Source: Symsagittifera roscoffensis (Eukaryota > Xenacoelomorpha > Acoela > Convolutidae). Taken from it: a stretch of DNA of 64,000 nucleotides. The stretch covers positions 6,296,386-6,360,385 of the forward strand of contig NC_087063.1 in the NCBI RefSeq assembly GCF_963678635.1, given 5' to 3'. The position numbers were made by a program, and so were the translations under genes. The notes beneath the pieces are model-generated. The model had not been told where the DNA came from. It searched no databases and saw only the letters and a list, made by a program, of their open reading frames with translations. Below, one piece after another: positions 1-13,200 of the stretch; the first letter of the stretch is position 1; the number at the start of each line of letters is the position of its first letter.

Positions 1-445
1 ACAAAAATAGTCATATCTCGTACAGCTTAAGTATTTGAGCAGTCACATTTCATGGCCAGATTTGCAACACTTGGGGGAATTATGGTAGCCCCTCATATGG
101 CGTCACAAATTTCAACTCAAAAAATAAAAAAAAAATAATCAACTAAATTAACTCAAAAATAAAAAACACTAAGCTAAAAACAAAAAATATGTAGACTTAA
201 AGCGTTCGTGCTTCATCAAATGTATGGTGAAAATCATGAATTACCATGCATTCAAATGCTCTTCTGGATAAAAAAAGACCCAATTCAACATTCGTATAGA
301 GTATTTCAAAACTTTGACTTCAGTAACAATTTTAAACGCTGCAATTTATTGGCAAGGTCAAAAGAGGTACTTCTTAAACATGTTTCACTAGGACCCTTAG
401 TTGAAAAATGTACAAATAGATAGATGATTAGACACAGAGATATAC

Positions 446-512
<67 letters not shown>

Positions 513-577
513 GACATCGACCGATAGATAACAGATAAATAGATAGATATATAGAAAGACATATAGATAGATATATG
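446..577. repeat. GATA tetranucleotide microsatellite
   Basis: An almost pure run of about 16 GATA units at 446-513 is followed by interrupted GATA/ATAG units to about 577. Antisense reading gives artificial Tyr-Leu-Ser-Ile repeats, which are not a protein. Confidence 0.97.
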
Positions 578-2689
578 TTTTTATTTTCAGTTGACGAAAC
601 GAACATACAATTTTTTTCATCAGACAACCAAGTAAATTGTAAATGAGCCAAATCATGCATGAATATAGCATTTTTGAGACAAAAAGTCTTGTCACTCACA
701 TGAAACGTCTGCATTGTATATTTTAAAATTTTTTGATTGACATAAAAATAAGTTCAATTCAGCGCAAAACTTCCTAATCTGTCGACTTCCAAATATGGCT
801 GATATGAAAAAAAAAACACTTGAATAAGGTTTAAATAAATATGGTTGATATGAAAAAAAACTTGAATAGTATCAAATATTTATTTTCTTCAGAATTAATG
901 TCCGATATTAAATTTGTAGTCAAAGTTTATTTAGGAATATTCAAGTCAATTTCGCTACTTTGTCATTAGTTACCATTAGAATTCAGTGATTTGAAAAAAT
1001 GTTTTTAGGTAAAAATGCGGCTAAAATAAAAATTTCTCAACGCTTAGTTAAAATAAACACCCGGAAGTATCCGTGAAAGATGCTTATAAATCTTTTCTCG
1101 GTTTTGGATAAAATGATCAATTAGGTTATGTTATTTGTACAATTTTTAATCAAACTACACCCGCACAACAAAATCGTTCCAAATTGAATTGAGGCTCTGT
1201 ATAAAAATAAATTTTAAAGTTGTTCGAATAAGCTGGTTGAAATTTTCATCAAAATTGAAATTCTCACAGTCAGACTAGAAAAACTCTTTTGCTTCAATTA
1301 CAACTTCCTTTACTTTTTTTTCAAACAAACTTTTTTCAATTAAAACGGACTTAAAACATTTAGATTGCACTGTTTCTTTGAAAAGTAAATACATTTTAAG
1401 CACTTCTCACTTTAGGAAACAAATTTCAATCTCCGCTTGTATTACGCCGCTTGCAAGGAACCGATTTGATAGATATAGTAGTCAAAACAGAAGAATCCGT
1501 TTCGTTTCACCTTCTTTTTCATATTCCAAATTCAATCAGTTAAGCTCACATATTTAATATTGTCTGCGCACATCGAAGCTTCATTTTGCATTCTAATGCG
1601 AAACAAGCGACAAAAAAGGAATTCTAAACCGCAAGAAAACACGAAAATAAGCCTCGAAAGAAAAACATATGTAACATAGAAAACAAGACTTCAAAATTAC
1701 TTGTTCGCGTGTCAAAAAAGAAGCAGTGAGCTCAAGAAAGCTTGCTTTCTTTGATGCACACTTCAACAACACGCTGGTTTGTTTGCTTTCTTTTTGTTTC
1801 GACAGAGCTAAATACTTTTCAGTTAACCAAGTTACGCTTAGTTACAACGACCACCAGGAAAATACGTCACCAGCTTTAATGGAAAAGAAACCGCTCCAAC
1901 AAGATAAACTAAAGAGGACAAACGAACAATCGGAAAAAAATTCGAATCAGACACAAACGACACTAACTGAATTATCTGGCCCTTGGAATTTCTCTGATAA
2001 TTGATTTTTCTATTTACCACTAATGGAACAATAGATTTTCACCAGATAATGCATGGCCACTAATTTTTTCAATCCCCTGGCTAACGAACTGTTGGAAAAT
2101 GTTAATAAAATTTTAAAAAGTCAATCGGAAAAAAGGAACATGAATAGCATAAGTCACATGGATAACGTACTGAACAGAGAGGTCAAAAACGGATAAAGTA
2201 ACTAAATCAGTTTCTAGAAAAAAACAATCGCCCGAACTAAGAAAGTCAAATTCACTTACTGACACAACTAATTTGGAGTATCGTTTCTTAACCAATTCGC
2301 AAAATTGTCCGGCTAAGCACATATGCTTTTACAACAAAAACATAGCCAACAAGCAGTTACTAAAAAGTAAAAAGAACAAGGAAACCGAAGAAAAAATAAT
2401 TGAAAACGTTTTCAACAATTTTCATTTTTCGAAGAAAAAATCAAGAAAAATCAAATTTGAGCGTAAATATATTTTAGGATTTTCCTCACAAATATCATCA
2501 CGGCCGATATAAGTTAAAGTCACTTCGCCCCTTTTACGCTTTAAACGTTCATTACTCTTAAAAAGCAGCACGAAATGCACTTTCATTAAAAGGATATATA
2601 TTCGGTTGTGCATTTTTCATCAAGATACTACTGCAGCGTTTCAAGCGCACTGGAGCGAGATCTAATCAATAGTTGCATGATCAATTTTG
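578..2689. other. AT-rich intergenic DNA, no gene seen
   Basis: This stretch lies 3' of ANAPC1. Open frames are all under 100 codons, without recognisable domains or codon bias. The longest, at 1726-2004 on the plus strand, is Ser/Asn/Gln-rich and matches nothing I know. I see no RNA gene. Confidence 0.5.
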
Positions 2690-2945
2690 ACACAGAGTCA
2701 AGAACACTAGCGAGAACACACAAAAAGCAGCTCTATAAAGTGCAAAAAGAAAAAGTAGAAATAAGCCTCGAATTAGTAAAAATTCGGCTAAGTCTCCGAT
2801 TCGAACGTACAACCTAGAGATTATGCGTCTCACGCACTAACAATTCAGCCACGGACGCTTAATCAATCAAAAACACCAGTCACAAATAAAGCAGAGAACA
2901 GATGCTATGCAATTGCCAATGCTACAGAGAAATTTCCATATAAGT
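2690..2945 (-). repeat. tRNA-headed SINE, copy 1
   Basis: Read on the minus strand, about 2862-2795 resembles a tRNA half: an A-box-like GTGGCTGAATTGTTAG and a B-box-like GTTCGAATC. A body with ACTAATTCGAGGCTTATTTC and AGAGCTGCTTTTTGTG follows. The same body and head recur at 27975-28170, so this is a dispersed element rather than a tRNA gene. Its flank at 2865-2930 (CACCAGTCACAAATAAAGCA and ATGCAATTGCCAATGC) also recurs near 28185-28240. Confidence 0.7.
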
Positions 2946-3316
2946 GAGCACTTTCAATGAACACTTTTATTTGCGAGTTCGGTTAGAAAAACAAAAGTTC
3001 GTACTAATACACTAATGCTCGCTAGTGTGAACAGTTCAGAAGATGAGTTCGGAAAAAACCACGTTAAAATTCTGCACGAGTTCGGACAACGTTCTTTGCG
3101 GTGCCTCACTTTTTTGTGAAAAAAGAACTCCCGAATACTTATTTCCTTTCCGATGCGTGGTCGGCCAGGACAGTAAACAGTCCGCTGAAATTAAACACCA
3201 TTGAAAAAAGCAATCATGAATACTTTTATAGCAACTCAAAGAAGACAGCGAACGAATCAATTTCGATTGCAGGGTGCTTCTCTAAATTCAAAGCCTTTTG
3301 AATAAATTTATTGTTC

Positions 3317-3964
3317 GATTTAAATTAACCAGACAAAACAAACAGTATTTTTAACTTCACGCGCGTTTTTCTTTAATTGGGTTAGTTTGCAAAATTCTGA
3401 CTCAAAAATTTGCCCTAAAGAAGGGTCATTGTTGGCTTCTTTAATTCAATCGAAAACTACGCCGAAACTGCTGGAGCAGCAGATGAGCAATTTATATCAA
3501 AGAGAACCTCTTATGTAGACCAACAAAAATTAAGCTGATTAAACCTTTAAAAAAATTAGTGCAAACTGTTGGGAAAAATTTGGCTTTCTATGTATTATAA
3601 ATAACATTTTTTGACAATCAATTAACGACATGTTCAAAATTTATCAAACAAAAATTCATTTAAACAAAACGTGAGAGATTAAAACCAACTTACTGGGCTA
3701 CATAAGAGGTTCTCTTTCCAATTAGATACTCATCAGTTGCTCCAGCAGTTTCGGCGTAACTTTTTAATATTTAAAAAAAATAAGCAAAAAAGACTCTCGT
3801 ATAGGGCAGGTTTTTGGGTCCGAAAAAAATTGCACCATATTAATTCTGTTAAAAACCTACGCCGATTTTTTTCTGACTACTTTTTCTCTGAAGTCAACCC
3901 AATTTGAGGAGACGCGTTTAAATTTTCCAATTTTGCTCAATTTGTCCGGTTATTTTAAATCAGC
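3317..3964. mobile_element. Fold-back element, copy 1 (long inverted repeat)
   Basis: The ends are inverted copies: GATTTAAATTAACCAGACAA on the left and TTGTCCGGTTATTTTAAATC on the right. The arms also pair around ATAAGAGGTTCTCTTT and GCTGGAGCAGCAGATGAG. Total length is about 650 bp. Three relatives lie in the ANAPC1 introns (15983, 18606, 27277). The form fits a non-autonomous MITE or fold-back DNA transposon. No transposase is seen. Confidence 0.8.
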
Positions 3965-4403
3965 ACTGTATAAAAATGAAAAACCCAAATAAAGCTGACA
4001 AAAAATAGCGAAAAATAAACATTTTTTTCAAATTCAAAAAACAATGCTCAAAACCTTTTTGACAGTTTTACAGGTATGTTTTCAATAGATTAAACATCTC
4101 TTTGAAGAAAAAGAAACGACGAAGCTACAAAAACGAATACTTGAATAAAAATGGTCTAGATTGCAAATCATTTAAGCCAAAAAAAAAAACAAATTCTGCA
4201 AAAATTACTGTTTAAAAAGAGGCTACTTACAGTTTCCAAAGTGTAGAATAAAATAATGAGCAGAAGCAGAGCGAAGAATGAAAAAGTGAAACAAGCCAGC
4301 AAATCACAAATTGAATTCAAATTAAATTTCTGTCAGGGCAGCCAGAATACAGCTCCATTTTAATTCATTTCAGTGTCCGTTTTCCTCTAGCTAAAAAAGC
4401 GGT
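3965..4403. other. 3' flank of ANAPC1
   Basis: This is AT-rich DNA between the fold-back element and the ANAPC1 stop codon. On the minus strand an ATTAAA hexamer lies at 4364-4359, about 40 bases after the stop, and is a possible polyadenylation signal. No gene is seen. Confidence 0.45.
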
Positions 4404-7224
4404 CTAAACTCTAAGATTGCGTGAAGCTGAGGAAATAACGCAAAGCACGTGGAACAAAACCGCCAATTGCAGTTCACTAAAATGCGCTACTACCGTAGCC
4501 TCACTTCTATTTGTAGCCGTTATACCGTTATTCCTTTTAGCTTCTTTTCCCTTTTTCCTCTCGGTCACTGGGAAAAGTGCGTCGCCACTAGGTTTACAGG
4601 CACTGTCTCTCACGACCGCTAGTACGTTGGGAAGCAAGTGGTCGAACTGAATAAATTCCTGTAGATTTTCCCCACTTGCAATATCCACTGAATTATTGCC
4701 TGTAATGGTAGTCCTGCTACAGGATTTGGTCCATTGCTGTAAATTAGAGCTAGTATTAGGACCGCCTCTCTTGCCAACAGTGATATTTATGAGCGAGGAA
4801 GCCAATGTGCTAGTATTTTTGTCCCCTCGTTCGTTAATGCGGTCACTAGATTTTGCTGCCGAATAATCATCTGTCTTGCTGAACGACAAGTAGCTTCTAA
4901 ATACCTTTTCTTCAATATACAATCTCTGTTCAGGTGAAAGTGAATTTCGAATTGAAGAGCAAATTAAATTGCCATCGACCCCCAAGAAAGAATTCAGCTC
5001 AGTTAAGTAGTTCACTTCCTTCAAATTGAAACGAAATCGTAGCCTGGAAGAACTCATTTCTGGTCCGATATTTCCCTCAAATTGTTCAGTAGAGGAAAAA
5101 GATTTAGTATCATGAGGATCTTTTGCATTCGAATTTGCATCGACACATGTTGTAACGACTCCCCCTCCTGATTTTTTCGAGGCATGTTCGGTGCCGCGAT
5201 TTCTGCTGCTTTTCGGACGTGAGTTAGAATTTTGAGACCCACTTGTTGAACTAACTGGAGATTCTGGTAATGAAGTATTTTCAAGGGCATTTTTTAAATC
5301 AAAGGACAGAAAATATTTCCAAATATCGCAAAACTGGTTGCTTAAGTAGGCTTCTAGCTGGTATGTTAATTTCGTACTAATGGTCCAACTTAAACATTTG
5401 AGCCAGCTATTATCTGTGAAATTTAGTTTCTCGTTTAGATTTAAACTATCATTTCCGGGCGAAATCGCGATAGGAGACTCTTTATGAGTCAAAATTGAGT
5501 TGTCACAATTTGCTTCGACAAAGGCTTCGAATAGTGCTAGTTGCTTTAATATTTGCTTTGTATTTTGATACTTACAGGGTGACGAAGACTTTTCCGGTTG
5601 AGAAATCTCGCTTTGATGGTTATACTTTGATTTGTATTGATCCAATTGATTATGACACGATCCTTTTTTCCACTTAGGTGCTTTGTCAGAAGTATTTCTC
5701 GGATCAAACGTTCCGGTGGTTTGAATTTCTGAACCAGCCGGGGAAATGTGTTTATTTTTGTTTAATTGCGATGAAATTAATATCTGGTCGAGACTTTTAA
5801 CAGACTGCTTGAAAGCTTCTAAGAACGGTTGCACAAAAGAATTTTCGGTAGAGTTCGTATTTATAGCATCGTCTCGATGCATATATTTATGCATAGCCGA
5901 ATTGGAACCATTTTTATTTTCATGAAGGTTTAGGCGACTTCGGCTTTCATTGCAATGAGGCTGAACAAAAAGAAATGATTTCAAGAGTAGGGCGAACTCT
6001 TTTCGAGACTCGTTGCTGTTTAGGTATGTTTCTGTCGCCAAAAATCTATACAACGGAGCTCTGTTAATTACTTCAACTCGTGAAATTAGGTCTAACTGCG
6101 GTACAAGACAGGGTGTAACCATTTCAAAGGCGTATTCGTCGTAATGCAAGCTCTCGTGTAGAACAACTTTCACCAAAACTCTTTCTATCGAGTGATTAGT
6201 GACATTTCTTGTCAATAGCAATCTAGGCTCGCACGCTTTAACGTATAGATGTCTGAAAGCCTGTAAATGGTAGCGATTATCGTCACTGGATATTGGAAAT
6301 GTAGGGTAGAAAGCCGCTAACAGTGACACAATTGCTTCAGGGTCATTACGTAAGGTATAACGACAGCCTCCGAGGAAGAGTAGTCCCAAAGACATATGAA
6401 TAGCCATTTGCTGACCATAATCAAAATTTGGTCCAACTGTTTTTGGCGGACAGTGCAGTTTTCTGATAATTGCCAAAAGTTCCAGATTTCCAGTTCCGGC
6501 CATTATCATGCATATTGCAACCAGAGTTGTCTGTAGACATACGAACACAGTTCTGGATCCTGTGTTTGCGTCGAAACCACTTCCAGATTCGAACAGAATG
6601 AGAAACGCCTTCAAAAATTGCAATACCAGAGTAAAAGCTCCTTTGTTTTGGCTGCCCGCAAAACGGAGTCCCAACGCGCAACAGCTACCCGCGATTATAT
6701 TACAAAACGCTTGCCAACATGAGAAATCAAGAAGTTCTTCCTCAAATTCGGTTTGAGATCACGTGTCAAAAAAGGTTTCAGAAATAAGGGTAAATTACTA
6801 AGCACCCATTCATGAGTGAAAAGAATTTCCTGCCAACAAATTAACGACTTTGCCACGACGTGAACTAAAAGATGTTCAGGTAGCACCGAGTCAATTGTCA
6901 GAGCTGTTTGAGGAGGCGTGAACCAATCAGCAATCGAGTATGAACAAGTGTTGAAGAAAATTAGCCCAGTAGCTAGCGATGCCCCCGGTGAAGTGACTAA
7001 TAGGTTGATATTTTCACCTTCTCTCGTTTGATCACAATTAGCTTGGAGCAAAATGTGGGGGTTGGAGCCGCCTTTGATGTAGGAGCAAAGCTGACTGGTG
7101 AATGATGCTCCACTTTTGGGCCCTCCGAATAGAGTTGGTCCTTTGCCCAGTAGAATCATGCCAAGAGACAGTCCAGCTGCTAGCGAGTATGATTCACGGT
7201 TGATACAGTTCTCAGTTTCGGGAC
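4404..7224 (-). CDS. ANAPC1: ANAPC1 exon 5 (last PC repeats and C-terminus), one frameshift
   Basis: It begins at GTATTTAG|GTCCCGAA and runs to TAG at 4406-4404. It encodes ESYSLAAGLSLGMILLG, SIADWFTPP, LGLRFAGSQNKGAF, MSLGLLFLGGCRYTL and DNRYHLQAFRHLYVKACEPR, ending with a helix like the APC1 tail (HFSELQLAVLFHVLCVIS). The frame used from 7224 stops at 6695. The frame encoding NIIAGSCCALGLRFAG is open only after a TGA at 6761-6759, so a one-base loss (or equivalent) lies between. No acceptable micro-intron fits. The region at about 5930-5050 is Ser/Asn/Lys-rich and lineage-specific. Confidence 0.9.
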
Positions 7225-10200
7225 CTAAATACGAACAATTATGATCATTAAAACTACCTTTAAAAGATATCATCTTACATTTCAACACTTTGTTTCAGAG
7301 AAAGGGTTGAAACAAGGAACTGATATAAGACTTTGAGGCATAACTGAATTCTCAATTCAGTTAAACATTGCAAGGCATATCTTTAGTTATCTCACGATAA
7401 CGTGCTTTAAAATTAACACGAACGAAGAGTTGGAGACGCCACACCTCCGATACAATTAAATCAGGATTTATCCGGTTTATAGTAAGCCAGTACAGAATTT
7501 TCCGACAAAAAACGACAAGATTAGTCGGTTGCTGTACAATTAGTGAAGAAAGTTTTGGCCACAATTATTTTCAAAAAATTCAAAAAAAACACGAAAATCC
7601 AGATATTAGCTTCATAACCTATTAACTAGCCTAGCCACCTAACAAATGATAATTTTTCCTTTTTTTTTCTCGGTATCCAGAAAACTTTTTGAAGTTTTTT
7701 GAATGCAGGTTGTTCAATGACTAAAAAGGCTTTAAAATGACATTTCAGCGCTTATTTCAGGTGCCTATATTTATCTGGAAAAACACCTGAACACAGAGTG
7801 CTTTATATTTCGAATAATTGCATTACTCGAATGAATTTTATGAACGCTATTAAACATTAGTTCAAGTCAAAAACTCAGCCAACAGACAGTTGGAAAAGAG
7901 AAAATGATCAAAACACCGAAACAAATCTTCACCGAAACAAATCTTCTTGAACATTTTTCAGCTTTTGAGCAATATCATTAAAAAAATATTTTTCAGTGTT
8001 TAATTTTTGAGTAAAAAAACAAGCTCCTTAAATTTTTCATGATTGCCATTTTCTAACATAGCCAACAGACAGTTGGAAAAAATTCAATGAAAGCAAGTAA
8101 GCAGAAAAAATACTGAAGTTTTTTGTCAATTGAACGTCAGGTCAATTCAAAAACTCAGCCAACACAGTTGGAAAAGAGAAAATGATCAAAACAGCAGCAA
8201 AGAGTCGAATATAGAACATTACGTAAGTTATTACGTCCCCTCTAAGCCGATATGTGCCTAATCTCTAAGCCGAGTTTTCTGGATACCGAGAAAAAAGGAA
8301 AAATTATCATTCATTAGGCGGCTAGGCTAGTTAATAGGTTATGAAGCTAATATCTGGATTTTCGTGGTTTTTTTTGAATTTTTCTGAAAGTAAGCAGAAC
8401 TTTTGCTGATGTTCTATAGCGTTCATAAAATTCATTCGAGTAATGCAATTCTTCGAAATATAAAGCACTCTATTTTCAGGTGTTCCAGATAAATATTGGC
8501 ACCTGAAATAAGCGCTGAAATGTCATATTAAAGCCCTTTCAGTCATTGCGAATTTTCAGGCAAAGAAAGATGGTCTTAAAGCTCTTTGACTTTCTAGAAC
8601 AACAAATGATTGCCACTTTTTGATAAAACTAACCCAATTTGAGATAACGGGATCGAAAGTAAAATTTTATTTTCGCTGGAAAATCTGATAATTTAACTCC
8701 AATTTCGAAATTAGAAGTCAATCCCGTTTTTCGTGACATTTACACTTTCGCTGCTTAGTGGAGTTTGCCTTCCTTTCAGCAAAGGAAATGATTTAAACTT
8801 GAAAAGAAATCGAAATTCAAACCGCAGAAAAGTTACCTTGAGCCTGAACAAACTTCAAGACCTTTCCTGAAAAAAAAAATTTGAAAAAACCATCGCGGCC
8901 TGTATACGAGTTTGAACTAAGTTCATCGACACTTATAAAAAATAACAAAACCAATCGAAGATTGGAAAACAGTAATGAACGCTAGCAAACATGAAAAAAA
9001 AACACTGACTTTGTTGAAAAAAATCTCAACTTGCAAATTTCAAAGAAAAAATATAGATGCCCTTTAATCTCTTTGAATTTCTAGAATAATTTATGATTGG
9101 CGCTTTTTTGATAACATTAACCCAACTTGAGAAAAATGGATCAAAAGGTAAAGTTTTTATGCCGCTGGAAATCTAAAAATTAAACTTCATTTTCGATACT
9201 AGAAATCGTTCGTTTTTTCGAGCCATTTCCATGTTCGTATTTGGAGAGTGTTGTTTACCTTATTCTCAGCAGATGAAGTTCAATTGAACTCAAAAAATGC
9301 ATATATACCTAAAAATATACGCGAACTATTTAAGAGTATTCATTTCGTTCATGACTCTTCAAAATCAGAAGTCAAACCACGAAAAATCGAGTTTGGTCTT
9401 GCTCAGCTATTAAGCCCAGTGAACACCATCTGAGCAGGATCAAATTCATGCGCAGACAACGTCTCATTTGGAATTCAAAACTGGAATTATTTAAGCCTAC
9501 CAGCCTTGAAGCACCAGACCATGAACTGAGTGAACAAAATAACTTAAATTTCAGGTAGCGATTTTGGGATGAATTATTTTCCTGAACACCAAGTGTTTTT
9601 CCAAATCCACATCCCGTGTACACGTCATTCTCCAGGAATAGAAATAACTAATAAACTTCTCCTCAAAAGCATGAACTGATTACAAAATTGTGTCTTATCA
9701 CATGCGCGTTAAATTAAGAAAGCTGCAAACAGCGTGCAAAAATTAAGTTCAAAATTTTAAGGGTATAATTTCACGGCCGACTGTCAAAATTATGTCACTT
9801 AGCTGAACAATGACAAGTTACAGCTTACGAAAATAGCTCTCGAATGGAATAATTTACACAACAGAGAAATGACCTTACTCTGGTATGAAAACGTGTTACG
9901 GGCAGCACAGACTGTTTCGATAACTGTTACCATTGCCACCAAAGGTATTTCCAAAAACTATGTATTTGCAACATCAAACTTACAGTAATAGCCACTTAAA
10001 AATTATACGCATCTCTATTCTTAGAAGGAAATCAAACTTAGAAAAGTCAAATTGCAAAAAAAAAATGAGCTGAAAATTCCAGAAAAAAAAATCATCGCGA
10101 CCTATCTTAGAGTTTGAAATTCATTCATCGACTCTTATAAATTTAAAGCCTTGAAATTCTTTGACTTTCAAGAACAAGATATGATTAATTTTTTTTTCGA

Positions 10201-13200
10201 AAAAAATCAATTTGAGAAAACTGAATAAATTGTGTCATTTTATGAGCGAGTCGTTAAATTTTTATGTTCGTTATAAACTTACCAAATCCGATTTTGTATA
10301 ATTTAGGATTTTTTCCCTAACTTTTTGTACGATTCAAAAGTTTTCGTTTCAGGTTATATGGGCTTAGCCGCCTATGTTGCTTCGTTGGAAAAACGAAAAG
10401 ATTTCCTGTGCGTGTGTGTGTGTGCTTTGGGACAATCGGCTTAGTTACAGCATCGTAAATTTCGTTTCAATGCTGATTTCACGCTACAATTTTTCTTTAT
10501 GGAGTAATTTCCACATGATGACCGTAGCGAATAAAACTTTATTGAAATTTTTGGTGGACCTTGCCTTTTTCGAGATTTTATTCAGTAGGTTTTTCGACCA
10601 AGTGGCTTTGATCTAGTTTTCTGCCGGGTAGCTTGCCATACTATGTATGTGAGGTATCGCAAGTGGTGCAAGGACTCAACTTTCATGTTTTTTTTTTAGT
10701 ATTTAAGACCAAAAAGGTCTGTCGTGTTAGATCGACGCTAGAGTTTTTGCAGTGCACGTTATAGATGTGAAGCGAATTTACCCATCACTTGCAATATAAA
10801 AGTATATAACAACCTTCAATCATCAAAAAATAAGAACTTAGAACTGTCAAATACATTTTATTTTCAAAGACTTCAAAGCTATTGTTTATGCACGATTTAG
10901 CTATTAACTTCGATTCAACAGACTTATGAACCATGAAAGCTCATTTAATAAATTCCAACCAGGCGAAAGAATCTTTTGAGAAAACAGGAAATAGTTTGAT
11001 TACGGTACGGGTGCATTTATTGCTATCTTGCAATTAAAATATGAGAATTAACAAACAAAATAAAAATAAAATCCTGAGTCAATCATAAATGATTTTTTTT
11101 TTTACAAAATCCGGAACTTGTTTTAGGGCTCTATGATACAGTTCATTCAGTTTAAAAAAATTGCTAATCTGAGAAAAGTGCGGAAAGTAAAATCAACATC
11201 AGATGTACACATCGTCGTCAACTCCTGGGAACCCAAATTTAAAAAGCAAAGGGCGCTGCAATTAGCCTTGAAGGAATTACTTGGAGTTGATGACTAATTT
11301 TGGATTCGAAGCTGCCAGTTATTTGGCTGCATGCAAAAACTTAGCGCTTTATAACACTTGAAGTTTGTTAACACATGAAACAAAATCGACGGCATTTAAT
11401 GAAAATCCAAAAACCTTTGTCGTGCAGCAACTTAGTCGACAAAACTTGGGTAAATTCCGCAGAACAGAAAACAACATTAAAAAAATATTTCTCTCTAAAC
11501 GATCCAAAATTAGGCCACGAAGGCGATAAAATATAAGACGAAATCATTTGAGCTGAATAAAATTTTAAAGCAAACAAAAAACGAAAAAATATATATAATA
11601 AGTCAAGGCTAGTAAAATTCTAAACCGTAGATGCAACTCAAATCAGGAAAGGTAATTAAAATGTAAACTACGTACAGCAAAAACTCAAAGAAGTGGCAAT
11701 GTCCAAGTTTGGAACCAAGTTTGTCGGAGACGCCAAGAAAATTGAATTCGCGATGAACTGAACGTAAATTATCATTACTGATTTTGACCATTTTGTGAAC
11801 AAAATTATTTACAGGGAAAAAGTTTAGTTCCCAACTGCATCACACTTGCTGATCGCAAGAAAATTTATATTTAGCCAATGCAGTAATTTTTTTTGTTTTG
11901 AGAGAAAACAGATACAATCAAAGTGCTAACCCTAAGAGACGTCCATTTTCATTGTTAATTTCAATTTTGGGAACTGAAAAATAAATTGTGCTCGAAGAAA
12001 AGTTGCAATGATTGCATACCGCACATTTAAAAAATGCCTATGTTTTCTTGAACAATTGAAAAATGCTTTTTCTTGAACAACCGGCGTTGCAAAAATATGC
12101 GTTTTTTTGAAGTCTTCAATCGAATAAAAAAGTCAATGAGCGCAAGTAAACTGATAAAAAATGCCGACCTTCATTTTTGAAAAAATCTCACTTTCGAATT
12201 TCTCACAAAAAATATATGACCTGAGGCTATTTGACACTTTTTTTGATAAAATTAACCCAATTTGAGACAACTGGACCGGTAAGTGTTTTTTTATTCCGCT
12301 GGGCCATCTGCAAATAAATATCCACTCTGAAACTACAAGTCGATTACTTTTTTCGTGCCCTTTACATTTTTGCTGTTCGATAGTGAAGTTTGCCTTCCTT
12401 CTAACAAAGGAAATGAACTGAAAAAAAAATCAAAGTCAACCGCGAAAAAGTAAATTTGAGCCAGAACAAGTTTTTAGACTTTTACCTGCAAAAAAAATCA
12501 AAAAATCATACCTATATTAGAGTATTGACTACGTTCATGACTCTCAAATTTGTGGCAGTTAGGTTGGGAAAAATTAGCTCTAAGTCAATATTAGTGTTTT
12601 CTTGAGAAATTGTTGTGACTAATCATGGTATTCATTGACACTTAGAAGACGGAAATGACCTCTATATATCAAATACTTCTAATCAGATGAAATTGAAATT
12701 TGTCTGATAGAACGGAGACTCTTATTTTGGCATTAGATGTAGGTAATTAGGTAGAAAAGAAGACACTTCGTTTCCTTTTAAGGAATTTAAGCTTCTATGT
12801 TTCCCGGGAACAAAACATAACCTCAGATAATCCTCCCATCATTGCGGAAAACTGACAATAGTCCTCAAAATTCGAACTAAAAATACATATCCAATTCCAA
12901 TTACTTCATCTTTGGAAATCTGCGTTCTAAGTATGTATTATTGAAGCGACCGCTTTTCAGTAAAATGACCTCACTTATCTTCCATGGTGGTTATCTGCAT
13001 TCAATGCGTCTTAATTTGAATCAAAAATTTTACCCAGAAAGGCAAAAAAGATGGATGGGAGTTGCCTATGAAATAAAGCAATCAATCAAGATCGAGCATA
13101 ATTAGTTTTCGCGATTTGCAGTGCAAATGAGGATTGAATAGGGATTCGAGAAAAATTATGCCTCTTTATAGATGCCATTTAGGACTTGTAATGTCTCCCA

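Noticed and set aside
306-714. Two overlapping minus frames of Tyr-Leu-Ser-Ile repeats
   Set aside because: Antisense translation of the GATA microsatellite.
1726-2004. 92-codon plus frame as a small gene
   Set aside because: Low complexity and no homology I recognise; similar frames arise by chance in this region.
6683-6765. A micro-intron explaining the ANAPC1 frameshift
   Set aside because: The GT-AG pairs available give 19, 22 or 78 bases. None restores the frame while keeping the conserved NIIAG segment.
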